Shown here in pieces: positions 1 to 5,078 of a stretch of 5,078 nucleotides of DNA. The position numbers were made by a program, and so were the translations under genes. The stretch comes from Thermoanaerobacterium sp. Lineage in GTDB: Bacteria > Bacillota > Thermoanaerobacteria > Thermoanaerobacterales > Thermoanaerobacteraceae. The DNA lies in contig JASBVU010000163.1 in NCBI GenBank assembly GCA_029960905.1, forward strand, positions 1 through 5,078, given 5' to 3'. How positions within the stretch are numbered: position 1 is the first letter of the stretch; every line of letters starts with the position of its first letter. The notes under the pieces were generated by a model. That model made no database searches, was not told where the DNA came from, and worked only from the letters and a program-made list of their open reading frames with translations.

Positions 1-126
1 TTGGTTTTAACAGGTAGAAATGTACCTAAAGAGCTTATCGAAAAGGCTGACCTTGTGACAGAGATGAAACTCATTAAACATCCTTATGAAAAAGGTATTT
101 CCGCCAGATATGGAATAGAATTTTAA
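1..126 (+). CDS. cobO: Corrinoid (cob(I)alamin / cob(I)yrinic acid a,c-diamide) adenosyltransferase, C-terminal 41 residues only
   Basis: Frame 1 is open from the first base to a TAA at 124-126, giving 41 residues. The reading begins LVLTGRN and contains ADLVTEMK, then IKHPYEKGI, ending in GIEF. This is the characteristic C-terminus of the CobO/CobA/BtuR (P-loop) family, which transfers the adenosyl group of ATP to the cobalt of corrinoids in the cytoplasm. E. coli BtuR ends in the corresponding TGR...ADTVSEL...KHAFDAG...GIDY pattern. The N-terminal P-loop half lies left of the window, so the true start is not seen; the TTG at position 1 is an internal Leu codon. The gene converges on the dap operon and stops immediately before a strong hairpin. 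The symbol cobO rather than btuR/cobA is a naming choice; the family assignment is firm despite the short fragment. Confidence 0.88.
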   Translation: MVLTGRNVPKELIEKADLVTEMKLIKHPYEKGISARYGIEF

Positions 127-151
127 AAACCCGGCTTAGCCGGGTTTTTTT
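127..151. terminator. Rho-independent terminator, probably bidirectional, between cobO and dapH
   Basis: The stem AAACCCGGC (127-135) pairs perfectly with GCCGGGTTT (139-147) around a TTA loop. On the plus strand the GC part is followed by seven T (145-151), right after the cobO stop. Read on the minus strand, the same stem is followed by five T (129-125), so it can also end the dap operon transcript. The right arm and T-run are the start of the 36-bp tandem repeat described separately. Confidence 0.93.
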
Positions 152-210
152 AACCTCTTAAATCATCTAACAGTGCCGGTTTTTTTTAACCTCTTAAATC
201 ATCTAACAGT
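139..210. repeat. 36-bp tandem duplication (2 copies) spanning terminator arm and dapH 3' end
   Basis: Copy 1 (139-174) and copy 2 (175-210) are adjacent and match at 35 of 36 positions; the only difference is G144 versus T180. Each copy consists of a GCCGG terminator arm, a run of seven or eight T, and the complement of the last dapH codons (C-terminal LLDDLRG and the TAA stop). Copy 2 is the working end of dapH. Copy 1 is a downstream duplicate of the gene tail and supplies the working right arm of the terminator. The near identity points to a recent duplication. Confidence 0.95.
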
Positions 211-899
211 TTAGTCTTTTCTCTTGTTTTTTCATCTTTGATTTTGACAATTTTAGCAGGAACGCCAGCTACAACGGTGTTTGGAGGTACGTCTTCTGTG
301 ACGACAGATCCTGCTGCTACAACGGCATCATGACCTACTCTCACACCTTCTAAAAGGACAGCATTAGCGCCTATTAGAACATTGTCTTCAACTATTACAG
401 GTATACTACTTGGTGGCTCCAGTACACCTGCGATGACCGCACCAGCACCAACATGAACATTTTTTCCGATTATTCCTCTTGCACCGACAACTGCATTCAT
501 GTCTATCATTGTGTTTTCGCCAATTTCAGCGCCTATATTTATGATGGCACCCATCATGATTACTGCATTTTTTCCTATCTTTACCCTGTCTCTTATAATA
601 GCGCCTGGTTCAATGCGGGCATTTAAGTCTTTTATATCTAGCAACGGTATTGCTGAATTTCGCCTATCGTATTCAAGGTGATAATTCTTAATTCTGTCTT
701 TGTTTTCATCTAAAAGTTTTTTTACATCTTCCAATTCTCCAAAAATTATTTTAAAATTATCGTTGCCAAAAACTTTAAATGTTTTTTCGTCCACGTCTAT
801 GTTTCCGTTTATATAGGCTTTTACTGGTGTTGATTTTTTAGACTCCTTTATGAATTTCGCTATCTCATAAGGATTTGTCAATTCATCTTTTGAATTCAA
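186..899 (-). CDS. dapH: 2,3,4,5-tetrahydropyridine-2,6-dicarboxylate N-acetyltransferase (tetrahydrodipicolinate acetylase)
   Basis: This 237-residue protein transfers acetyl from acetyl-CoA to tetrahydrodipicolinate, giving N-acetyl-2-amino-6-oxopimelate, the first committed step of the acetylase branch of DAP/lysine synthesis. Residues about 8-90 form the DapH N-terminal domain, with STPVKAYI at 23-30 and [11 protein letters not shown] at 78-88. From about 92 to 218 runs a left-handed beta-helix of hexapeptide repeats: [30 protein letters not shown], then [20 protein letters not shown] and VVAGVPAK. Length and motif order match B. subtilis DapH (YkuQ, 236 residues), which supports DapH over a succinyl-transferring DapD. 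The start is TTG (899-897): an in-frame TGA lies two codons upstream, no in-frame ATG follows nearby, and AAAGGA sits 9 nt before it. It is the last gene of the operon, 5 to 6 nt after dapB. The stop lies in the second copy of a 36-bp tandem repeat. Confidence 0.97.
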   Translation of the reverse strand: MNSKDELTNPYEIAKFIKESKKSTPVKAYINGNIDVDEKTFKVFGNDNFKIIFGELEDVKKLLDENKDRIKNYHLEYDRRNSAIPLLDIKDLNARIEPGAIIRDRVKIGKNAVIMMGAIINIGAEIGENTMIDMNAVVGARGIIGKNVHVGAGAVIAGVLEPPSSIPVIVEDNVLIGANAVLLEGVRVGHDAVVAAGSVVTEDVPPNTVVAGVPAKIVKIKDEKTREKTKLLDDLRG

Positions 900-905
900 A
901 AGTCA

Positions 906-1661
906 TCATCCTTTCTTGACAAGTGATTCCATATCATACAATCCAGGTTTTTGATTTATTAAAAACTTAGCTGCTAAAAGTGCGCCATTTCCAAATATTT
1001 CTCTCGATCTTGCTGAATGGCTGATTTTAATAATTTCATCATGACCGGCGAAAATTACTTCATGTTCACCTACTACGGTGCCACCCCTTAACGCATGGAT
1101 TCCTATTTCATTTTTGTCTCGCTTGTCTATATTTGAGTGCCTTCCGTACACATATTCCTTTTTATCGTCTAGAACATTGTTGATGGCATCTGCAATCAAC
1201 AATGCTGTTCCGCTGGGGGAATCTTTTTTCATGTTGTGGTGCATCTCAAGTATTTCTATGTCAAAATTGTCACTCAAAACTCTTGCAGCTTCTTTGACTA
1301 AACTTATAAGTACATTTATGCCTAACGACATATTAGCGGACCTAAACACAGGAATATGCTTAGATGCTTCTTTTAAAGAGTTAATTTCTTCTTCATCGAG
1401 ACCTGTTGTTGCGACAACGACAGGTAAATTTTTGCTTACTGCGGCTTTTAGCAATTGTGGCACAGCAGTGTGATATGAAAAATCTATGATTACATCTGCA
1501 TCTTCATTTACTTCATCAAGGCTTTTGTATACAGGAAATCCACATTGACATTGATTTTGGTCAATTCCAGCAACAACTTCAAAGTCTGGGCTTGAAGAAG
1601 CCATACTTGCAATTACTTTGCCCATTTTTCCACAGCATCCATTTATTATGACTCTTATCAT
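906..1661 (-). CDS. dapB: 4-hydroxy-tetrahydrodipicolinate reductase
   Basis: This 251-residue cytoplasmic reductase uses NAD(P)H to convert the DapA product (4-hydroxy-tetrahydrodipicolinate) into tetrahydrodipicolinate, the DapH substrate. The N-terminal Rossmann nucleotide-binding loop is seen at residues 7-14 (NGCCGKMG). The family motifs DFSYHTAV (60-67) and ATTG (84-87) follow. The DapB signature is at 140-153, with His141, His142 and Lys145 in HHNMKKDSPSGTA matching the catalytic His159/Lys163 region of E. coli DapB. The C-terminal GEHEVIFAGHDEIIKISHSARSR segment (about 198-220) is also typical. It is slightly shorter than E. coli DapB (273) but normal for Firmicutes. The ATG at 1661 follows AAGGAGG (1676-1670) by 8 nt; that site overlaps the dapA TAA, and the gap between the genes is 13 nt. 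The gene is intact, with nothing unusual in it. Confidence 0.98.
   Translation of the reverse strand: MIRVIINGCCGKMGKVIASMASSSPDFEVVAGIDQNQCQCGFPVYKSLDEVNEDADVIIDFSYHTAVPQLLKAAVSKNLPVVVATTGLDEEEINSLKEASKHIPVFRSANMSLGINVLISLVKEAARVLSDNFDIEILEMHHNMKKDSPSGTALLIADAINNVLDDKKEYVYGRHSNIDKRDKNEIGIHALRGGTVVGEHEVIFAGHDEIIKISHSARSREIFGNGALLAAKFLINQKPGLYDMESLVKKG
909..914 (-). promoter_or_regulatory. Ribosome binding site of dapH, inside the end of dapB
   Basis: On the minus strand AAAGGA covers the last two sense codons of dapB (Lys-Gly) and lies 9 nt before the TTG at 899. It fixes the noncanonical TTG as the dapH start and implies translational coupling: ribosomes finishing dapB at TGA (908-906) stop on top of the initiation region. 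An ATG overlapping the site (910-908) is out of frame and soon meets a stop. Confidence 0.85.
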
Positions 1662-1674
1662 TAATACGGCCTCC

Positions 1675-2556
1675 TTATATTAGTCCAAATTCTTTTAATG
1701 TGGATTTTAACATATTTAAATTCTTTTCGGACATGTCGACTAAAGGAAGCCTCAATGGACCAACATCAAAACCCATTAAATTCATGGCTGTCTTAACTGG
1801 AATTGGATTTGTTTCTATAAACATAACACTATTTAAAGGATTTAATTCCAACTGTAATTTTCTTGAAGCTTCTATATCTCCGTTTAAAAACAGCATTACC
1901 ATTTCGTGTATCTTTCTAGGTACGATATTTGCGGTAACAGAAATAACGCCTATTCCGCCTAATGAAAGTATTGGCACTACTTGATCGTCATTTCCTGAAT
2001 ATATCTCAAATTTATCGCCCATTATTCGCGCTATTTCAGCTATTTGAACTATATCGCTGCTGGCTTCTTTTACACCAACAACATTGTCAACATTTTTGCA
2101 TATTTCCAGATATGTTTCTGGTTTTACATTCATACCTGTTCTACTTGGTACATTGTATATTATTATGGGCTTATCGACGTTTCTGGCGATCTCAGTAAAA
2201 TGTTTGACAAGGCCTGCTTGAGTAGTCTTATTGTAATACGGGGTTATCACAAGTAGAGCATCAGCACCGACAGATGAAGCATATTTGCTTAGTTCAATGC
2301 TGTGTCGCGTATCATTACTGCCGGTGCCAGCAATGACTGGAATGCGACCACTTACTTTATCAACAGCAAATTTAATTGCTTCCATTTTTTCTTCTTCTGT
2401 CATTGTTGATGATTCACCAGTTGTACCACATATTATTATAGCATCTGTACCTTCTTCAATGTGCCATTCTATGAGTTCTTCAAGCTTTTCAAAATTTATT
2501 CCGTTTTCAGTGAAGGGAGTAACGAGGGCAACACCCGAACCCTTAAATACTGGCAT
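1675..2556 (-). CDS. dapA: 4-hydroxy-tetrahydrodipicolinate synthase
   Basis: This 293-residue class I aldolase condenses pyruvate with L-aspartate-4-semialdehyde in the first step specific to DAP/lysine. All catalytic positions are visible: GTTGES (44-49, with Thr45 and Thr46), Tyr108 in TPYYN, Tyr134 and Arg139 in YNVPSRTG, and the Schiff-base Lys163 in GVKEAS. The length is normal for the TIM-barrel DapA/NAL family, and YNVPSRTG plus the operon context exclude N-acetylneuraminate lyase. The residues that bind inhibitory lysine in E. coli DapA (Ala49, His53, His56, Glu84) are replaced by Ser50, Glu54, Lys57 and His85, so feedback inhibition is probably weak or absent; this is inference by alignment. 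The ATG follows AAAGGA (2571-2566) by 9 nt, and the gap to asd is 32 nt. No separate promoter is evident in that gap. Confidence 0.98.
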   Translation of the reverse strand: MPVFKGSGVALVTPFTENGINFEKLEELIEWHIEEGTDAIIICGTTGESSTMTEEEKMEAIKFAVDKVSGRIPVIAGTGSNDTRHSIELSKYASSVGADALLVITPYYNKTTQAGLVKHFTEIARNVDKPIIIYNVPSRTGMNVKPETYLEICKNVDNVVGVKEASSDIVQIAEIARIMGDKFEIYSGNDDQVVPILSLGGIGVISVTANIVPRKIHEMVMLFLNGDIEASRKLQLELNPLNSVMFIETNPIPVKTAMNLMGFDVGPLRLPLVDMSEKNLNMLKSTLKEFGLI

Positions 2557-2588
2557 TATTAACCATCCTTTCTCAGTTTATAAAGACA

Positions 2589-3572
2589 TCATTTAATTAA
2601 AAGCTCGGCAATTTGTACAGCATTAGATGCGGCACCTTTTCTGATATTATCTGCAACAATCCACATATTTAATCCGCTGTAGACTGTTTCATCGCGTCTT
2701 AATCTTCCTACAAATACTTCGTCATGGCCTGTTGCGATTGTTGCAACAGGGTATACGTTGTTTTCTGGATCGTCCATTAAGACGACTCCTGGAGCGTTTT
2801 TTAAAACATTTTTTAAGTCTTCCATTTGATAAGGTTTTTCAAATTCAATATTGATGCTTTCACTATGTGAATTCTTAACAGGTACTCTAACTGTAGTAGG
2901 TGATACTTTTATAGAATAGTCGCCCATTATCTTTTTTGTCTCATTAATCATTTTAAGTTCCTCTTTAGTATATCCATCAGGTAAAAATACATCTATATGC
3001 GGGATACAGTTGTTTGCTATAGGATAAGGGAAACATTGATTTTTTTCGCCTTTTAGTGTTCTTTCCAGGTCGTCAACACCTTTTTTGCCTGCGCCAGATA
3101 CTGCTTGATATGTTGAGACGACAATTCTCTTAATTTTGTATCTATCATGAAGAGGCTTTAGTGGAACTACCATTTGAATTGTTGAACAATTGGGATTTGC
3201 TATTATACCTTTATTCCATTTAATATCTTGTGGATTTACTTCAGGAACTACCAGTGGTACATTATCATCCATTCTCCATGCGCTGGAATTGTCAACAACT
3301 GTTACACCTTTTTCCGCTGCTATAGGAGCGTATTTTTTGCTTACTGTTGCACCTGCTGAGAACAATGCTATCCTTATATCTCTATCAAAACTTTTTTCTG
3401 TTAATTCTTCAACAGTGTATTCATTTCCTTTAAACGTAAGCTTTTGACCAGCAGTCCTTTCTGAGGCAAACAAATACAGATTGTCTACCGGGAAATTTCT
3501 TTCTTCTAAAACTTTAATGAATGTTCTTCCTACGAGGCCTGTTGCACCTACGATTGCTACATTGACTCCCAT
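2589..3572 (-). CDS. asd: Aspartate-semialdehyde dehydrogenase
   Basis: This 327-residue enzyme reduces L-aspartyl-4-phosphate with NADPH to aspartate semialdehyde, the branch-point precursor for lysine/DAP, threonine and methionine. The N-terminal NADP-binding motif is AIVGATGLVG (6-15). The catalytic cysteine is Cys129 in NPNCSTIQ (126-133). Gln156 lies in TYQAVSGAG, and Arg229 and His236 in VRVPVKNSHSE match the Arg267/His274 spacing of E. coli Asd. The start was set at ATG 3572: AAGGAGG (3585-3579) lies 6 nt upstream and the protein then begins MGVNVAIVGATG, as the family does. The frame stays open 14 codons further to an ATG at 3614, but that ATG has no ribosome binding site. It is the first gene of the asd-dapA-dapB-dapH operon, with a promoter about 65-90 nt upstream. 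Aspartokinase is not adjacent, unlike in B. subtilis. Confidence 0.98.
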   Translation of the reverse strand: MGVNVAIVGATGLVGRTFIKVLEERNFPVDNLYLFASERTAGQKLTFKGNEYTVEELTEKSFDRDIRIALFSAGATVSKKYAPIAAEKGVTVVDNSSAWRMDDNVPLVVPEVNPQDIKWNKGIIANPNCSTIQMVVPLKPLHDRYKIKRIVVSTYQAVSGAGKKGVDDLERTLKGEKNQCFPYPIANNCIPHIDVFLPDGYTKEELKMINETKKIMGDYSIKVSPTTVRVPVKNSHSESINIEFEKPYQMEDLKNVLKNAPGVVLMDDPENNVYPVATIATGHDEVFVGRLRRDETVYSGLNMWIVADNIRKGAASNAVQIAELLIK

Positions 3573-3578
3573 TATTAT

Positions 3579-3585
3579 CCTCCTT
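3579..3585 (-). promoter_or_regulatory. Ribosome binding site that sets the asd start
   Basis: A perfect AAGGAGG on the minus strand lies 6 nt before the ATG at 3572. It decides between this start and an in-frame ATG 42 bases upstream (3614), which is preceded only by AT-rich sequence without any Shine-Dalgarno match. Confidence 0.9.
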
Positions 3586-3635
3586 AAAAATAAAAATTCA
3601 ATAATATAGTGCAATAAAGTAATTTTGTTATTTAA

Positions 3636-3664
3636 AATATATCATTATTATTATATGAAGTCAA
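3636..3664 (-). promoter_or_regulatory. Sigma-A-type promoter of the asd-dapABH operon
   Basis: On the minus strand TTGACT (3664-3659, 5 of 6 to TTGACA) is followed after 17 bp by TATATT (3641-3636, 5 of 6 to TATAAT). The predicted transcription start is near 3629, giving a leader of about 57 nt before asd. That is too short for a lysine riboswitch, and no attenuator hairpin is seen downstream of the promoter. Confidence 0.82.
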
Positions 3665-3672
3665 TAAAATAA

Positions 3673-3709
3673 GGTTATATAAAAATAACCCCTAAAAGAG
3701 GTTATTTTT
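3673..3709 (-). terminator. Terminator of the lipoprotein gene, with overlapping alternative hairpin
   Basis: AAAAATAACC (3681-3690) pairs with GGTTATTTTT (3700-3709) over 10 bp around a 9-nt loop. Read on the minus strand, the arm with the T-run comes second, as in an intrinsic terminator. The lipoprotein stop codon (3704-3702) is part of the first arm. A third block, GGTTAT (3673-3678), can also pair with ATAACC (3685-3690), forming a competing hairpin followed by TTATTTTATT on the minus strand. The stem is A/T-rich and of moderate strength. It could also work on the plus strand. Confidence 0.72.
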
Positions 3710-4571
3710 GTGATTTTGATGCTTTTTCAAGTGATTTAATGTCTGTCTCTAAGACGCCTGTCTTAATTTTAGTGATTGTGCTGTCTTTTGATTGTACGGC
3801 TTTTTCTAATTCGCTTAGTCCTGCATCAAATTTATCTGATGCGTTTTTAGCTTCTTTAGGTAGTTTTACTCTCACGGTTTTCCAAATTGTCTTTATATCG
3901 TTTATATCTCTTAATGCAATATCCCATTTTCCTAAAGATGAGTTAAACTCAATATCCCTGCTGTAAAATATAAGCTTTTTAATGTCAGGAGGGGATGTCG
4001 TCTTAAAGTAATTTTCGATTTCAGGCACAAATTTGTAGACATTATTTGCAGCAATCATCGTGTCATCTAACGATTTACTGGAAGACTTTGTTGTCAAAAT
4101 ATTTATTGCTGTGCTTACATTATTTAACAAGTCAGAATTAGCGCCAGCTTTTGTGGCAATAGGACTTAAAACATTCCAATTTGTATGTATATCTTTTACA
4201 GTTTTATCTATTGTGTTCCATGATTTTTCTTCTGGTGACTGTTTTTGCTGTTTCTTGTTAGCGCCTTTTTCAGAAGACTTTCCGCCTCCTTGGCTTTCTG
4301 ATGAACTTTGCTTTTTATTCTGAGGTGCTAATGTTGCGACAGACTGTTGAGCGCTTTTGCCACTCTGGGATTCTTTAAGCTTTTTAGCTTCTTTTATGAT
4401 CATGTCGATGTCGCTTTCGATTTTAGTAAGCTCTTTTGGCGTAGACATTTTTTGAGTCGCGCTAGGCTTTTTCTGCGGAATGGGCTTTTTTTGTTTATTT
4501 TTGCAAGCAGAAAGCTGAAATACTGAAATAAAAATTAATAATAGACAGACAATTTTACGATAGTTTTTCAT
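3702..4571 (-). CDS. Predicted lipoprotein of unknown function with a duplicated helical module
   Basis: The 289-residue product starts with MKNYRK, a hydrophobic stretch (7-19) and the lipobox LSAC (20-23). This predicts a type II signal peptide, cleavage before Cys23 and anchoring to the outer face of the membrane. Residues 24-50 are Lys/Pro/Gln-rich and 67-117 are Ser/Lys/Gln/Gly-rich low complexity, probably a flexible linker. A short helical segment at 48-67 lies between them. Residues 116-289 look mostly helical and contain two related units about 98 residues apart: Trp118, Asp127-Ile128, Thr130, Trp132 correspond to Trp216, Asp225-Ile226, Thr228, Trp230. I do not recognise the family. 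The ATG at 4571 was chosen because GAGGTGAT (4583-4576) precedes it; an in-frame GTG three codons earlier lies within that site. The gene stands upstream of asd with its own terminator and is probably a separate unit. No confident promoter was found for it. Confidence 0.9.
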   Translation of the reverse strand: MKNYRKIVCLLLIFISVFQLSACKNKQKKPIPQKKPSATQKMSTPKELTKIESDIDMIIKEAKKLKESQSGKSAQQSVATLAPQNKKQSSSESQGGGKSSEKGANKKQQKQSPEEKSWNTIDKTVKDIHTNWNVLSPIATKAGANSDLLNNVSTAINILTTKSSSKSLDDTMIAANNVYKFVPEIENYFKTTSPPDIKKLIFYSRDIEFNSSLGKWDIALRDINDIKTIWKTVRVKLPKEAKNASDKFDAGLSELEKAVQSKDSTITKIKTGVLETDIKSLEKASKSQK

Positions 4572-4575
4572 AAGA

Positions 4576-4583
4576 ATCACCTC
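4576..4583 (-). promoter_or_regulatory. Ribosome binding site that sets the lipoprotein start
   Basis: GAGGTGAT on the minus strand is an 8-base match to the anti-Shine-Dalgarno sequence, with the GAGG core 8 nt before the ATG at 4571. The upstream in-frame GTG (4580-4578) is part of this element and so cannot be the start. Confidence 0.85.
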
Positions 4584-4634
4584 TATAGATAGTATTGCCA
4601 GTATGATTTAAATTAATGATTAGATAATTTTTTT

Positions 4635-4658
4635 AAAATTTATAAGGTTATAAATTTT
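4635..4658. repeat. 11-bp inverted repeat with 2-bp spacer in the divergent intergenic region
   Basis: AAAATTTATAA (4635-4645) and TTATAAATTTT (4648-4658) are exact reverse complements separated by GG. The element is centred about 48 bp upstream of the predicted start of the small membrane protein transcript, a typical position for a dimeric regulator site or an UP-like element. The region is very AT-rich, so chance symmetry is possible. Confidence 0.6.
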
Positions 4659-4679
4659 TGTACTTGCATAAGAAAATTA

Positions 4680-4693
4680 TGGTATAATATAAT
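4680..4693 (+). promoter_or_regulatory. Extended -10 promoter of the small membrane protein gene
   Basis: TGGTATAAT (4680-4688) is a perfect extended -10 element (TGn plus TATAAT). No good -35 lies 16-18 bp upstream of it; TTGTAC at 4658-4663 is 19 bp away and weak. A second overlapping TATAAT (4688-4693) lies 18 bp after TTGCAT (4664-4669), an alternative pairing. The predicted start is near 4695-4700. Confidence 0.72.
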
Positions 4694-4699
4694 TATAAC

Positions 4700-4717
4700 G
4701 TAGCAGCTGAAAGCTAC
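4700..4717 (+). other. Short hairpin at the predicted 5' end of the mRNA
   Basis: GTAGC (4700-4704) can pair with GCTAC (4713-4717) around an 8-nt loop. It lies between the predicted transcription start and the ribosome binding site at 4721-4727, which it leaves free. A 5-bp stem is modest; it may protect the 5' end or be incidental. Confidence 0.4.
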
Positions 4718-4720
4718 ATG

Positions 4721-4727
4721 AAAGGAG
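4721..4727 (+). promoter_or_regulatory. Ribosome binding site that sets the start of the small membrane protein
   Basis: AAAGGAG ends 7 nt before the ATG at 4735. The upstream in-frame GTG (4729-4731) is only 1 nt from the site and so is too close to be used. Confidence 0.85.
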
Positions 4728-4734
4728 AGTGCGT

Positions 4735-5016
4735 ATGTGGAATTATAAAATCAAAAAAGTGTCTGTTTTTTCTGTCTTTAAATTTACACTGTTGTACGGT
4801 ATTATAATTGGAGCCGTTTTAGGTTTAATCGGAGGTTTATTTGGGAGTATAGGAGAGGCTAGATTTTTTGGTTTAGGTGTCTTTGGAGGACTCATATTTG
4901 GCATAATCTATGGAGTAATGCTGGCATTGATTAGTGCTTTTGGGACATGGATTTTCAATCTTGTATCTGGTGTAATAGATGGAATAGATGTTGAACTTGA
5001 AAAAAAGGACGAATGA
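4735..5016 (+). CDS. Small two-helix integral membrane protein of unknown function
   Basis: The product has 93 residues. A short basic N-terminus (MWNYKIKKVSVFSVFK, 1-16) leads into two hydrophobic, Gly-rich segments, about 17-38 (LLYGIIIGAVLGLIGGLF) and about 45-78 (FGLGVFGGLIFGIIYGVM and on). An acidic tail GIDVELEKKDE follows (83-93). The KKVSVFSVFK start, Gly-rich hairpin and final I-x-V/E-L-E pattern resemble a widespread group of small uncharacterised prokaryotic membrane proteins, some with DUF3566-like domains; that resemblance is from memory and not verified. Both ends are probably cytoplasmic. The ATG is fixed by AAAGGAG 7 nt upstream. The gene has its own promoter and is transcribed away from the lipoprotein gene. 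No terminator follows before the next promoter. Confidence 0.87.
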   Translation: MWNYKIKKVSVFSVFKFTLLYGIIIGAVLGLIGGLFGSIGEARFFGLGVFGGLIFGIIYGVMLALISAFGTWIFNLVSGVIDGIDVELEKKDE

Positions 5017-5018
5017 TA

Positions 5019-5047
5019 TTGTTATGTTAAAATTCATGTGTTATAAT
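5019..5047 (+). promoter_or_regulatory. Strong candidate promoter for a gene beyond the right edge
   Basis: TTGTTA (5019-5024, 4 of 6 to consensus) is followed after exactly 17 bp by TATAAT (5042-5047, perfect), and TG at 5039-5040 adds an extended -10. It begins 3 nt after the TGA of the small membrane protein gene. Transcription would start near 5054 and run out of the window; the gene it serves is not visible. Confidence 0.72.
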
Positions 5048-5078
5048 TTTGTAAAGTCATATTTTTAGATGGGCAATG

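Noticed and set aside
139..210. CRISPR-like or mobile-element repeat
   Set aside because: There are only two directly abutting copies with no spacer, and the unit consists of host gene tail plus terminator arm, so it is a local tandem duplication.
3573..3614. Longer asd with 14 extra N-terminal residues from ATG 3614
   Set aside because: No ribosome binding site precedes 3614, the extra residues precede the normal MGVNVAIVGATG start of the family, and AAGGAGG lies exactly before ATG 3572.
3573..3680. Lysine riboswitch or T-box upstream of asd
   Set aside because: Only about 108 bp separate asd from the previous terminator, the predicted leader is about 57 nt, and no multi-stem structure or T-box-like motif is seen.
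499..4323. Numerous open frames of 60-131 codons on the plus strand within 499-4323
   Set aside because: They lie antisense to well-identified dapH, dapB, dapA, asd and the lipoprotein gene, lack ribosome binding sites and show no recognisable protein pattern.
4572..4580. GTG start of the lipoprotein gene at 4580, three codons before the ATG
   Set aside because: That GTG is itself part of the GAGGTGAT ribosome binding site serving ATG 4571.
4584..4634. Minus-strand promoter for the lipoprotein gene (CATACT at 4605-4600 or TATCTA at 4626-4621)
   Set aside because: Neither has a -35 hexamer with reasonable match at 16-18 bp; the AT richness makes -10-like matches uninformative.
4718..4806. 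Small overlapping reading frame from ATG 4718 ahead of the membrane protein gene, as a possible leader peptide
   Set aside because: It has no ribosome binding site and a Cys/Lys-rich random-looking product, and its first codons are the Shine-Dalgarno site of the real gene.

Overview
The window is an ordinary biosynthetic stretch of an AT-rich Gram-positive chromosome. It has strong AAGGAGG-type Shine-Dalgarno sites, a lipobox lipoprotein and DAP-pathway enzymes of Firmicutes type. The protein style and gene content suggest a thermophilic anaerobic clostridium of the Thermoanaerobacter/Thermoanaerobacterium group. That placement is inference from general recognition, not from a search.

Layout, left to right: (1) the 3' end of a plus-strand corrinoid adenosyltransferase gene (cobO/btuR family), ending at 126; (2) a strong hairpin terminator at 127-151 serving convergent genes, overlapped by a nearly perfect 36-bp tandem duplication (139-210) that copied the last codons of dapH together with one arm of the terminator; (3) a compact minus-strand operon asd-dapA-dapB-dapH (3572 down to 186), with its own promoter (3636-3664) and a leader of roughly 57 nt; (4) a minus-strand lipoprotein gene (4571-3702) whose stop codon lies in its terminator stem; (5) a 163-bp divergent intergenic region with an 11+11 bp inverted repeat and an extended -10 promoter; (6) a plus-strand gene for a 93-residue two-helix membrane protein (4735-5016); (7) a well-formed promoter (5019-5047) reading out of the window.

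The four operon genes encode consecutive steps of the diaminopimelate/lysine pathway. Asd makes aspartate semialdehyde, DapA condenses it with pyruvate, DapB reduces the product to tetrahydrodipicolinate, and DapH acetylates that, committing the cell to the acetylase branch. Aspartokinase, the aminotransferase, the deacetylase, DapF and LysA are not in the window. The leader is too short for a lysine riboswitch, and DapA lacks the lysine-binding residues of the E. coli enzyme, so lysine control of this operon is not evident here.

No previously undescribed multi-gene system is visible. The points most worth a second look are the 36-bp tandem duplication, an internal repeat in the lipoprotein, and the inverted repeat upstream of the small membrane protein gene.
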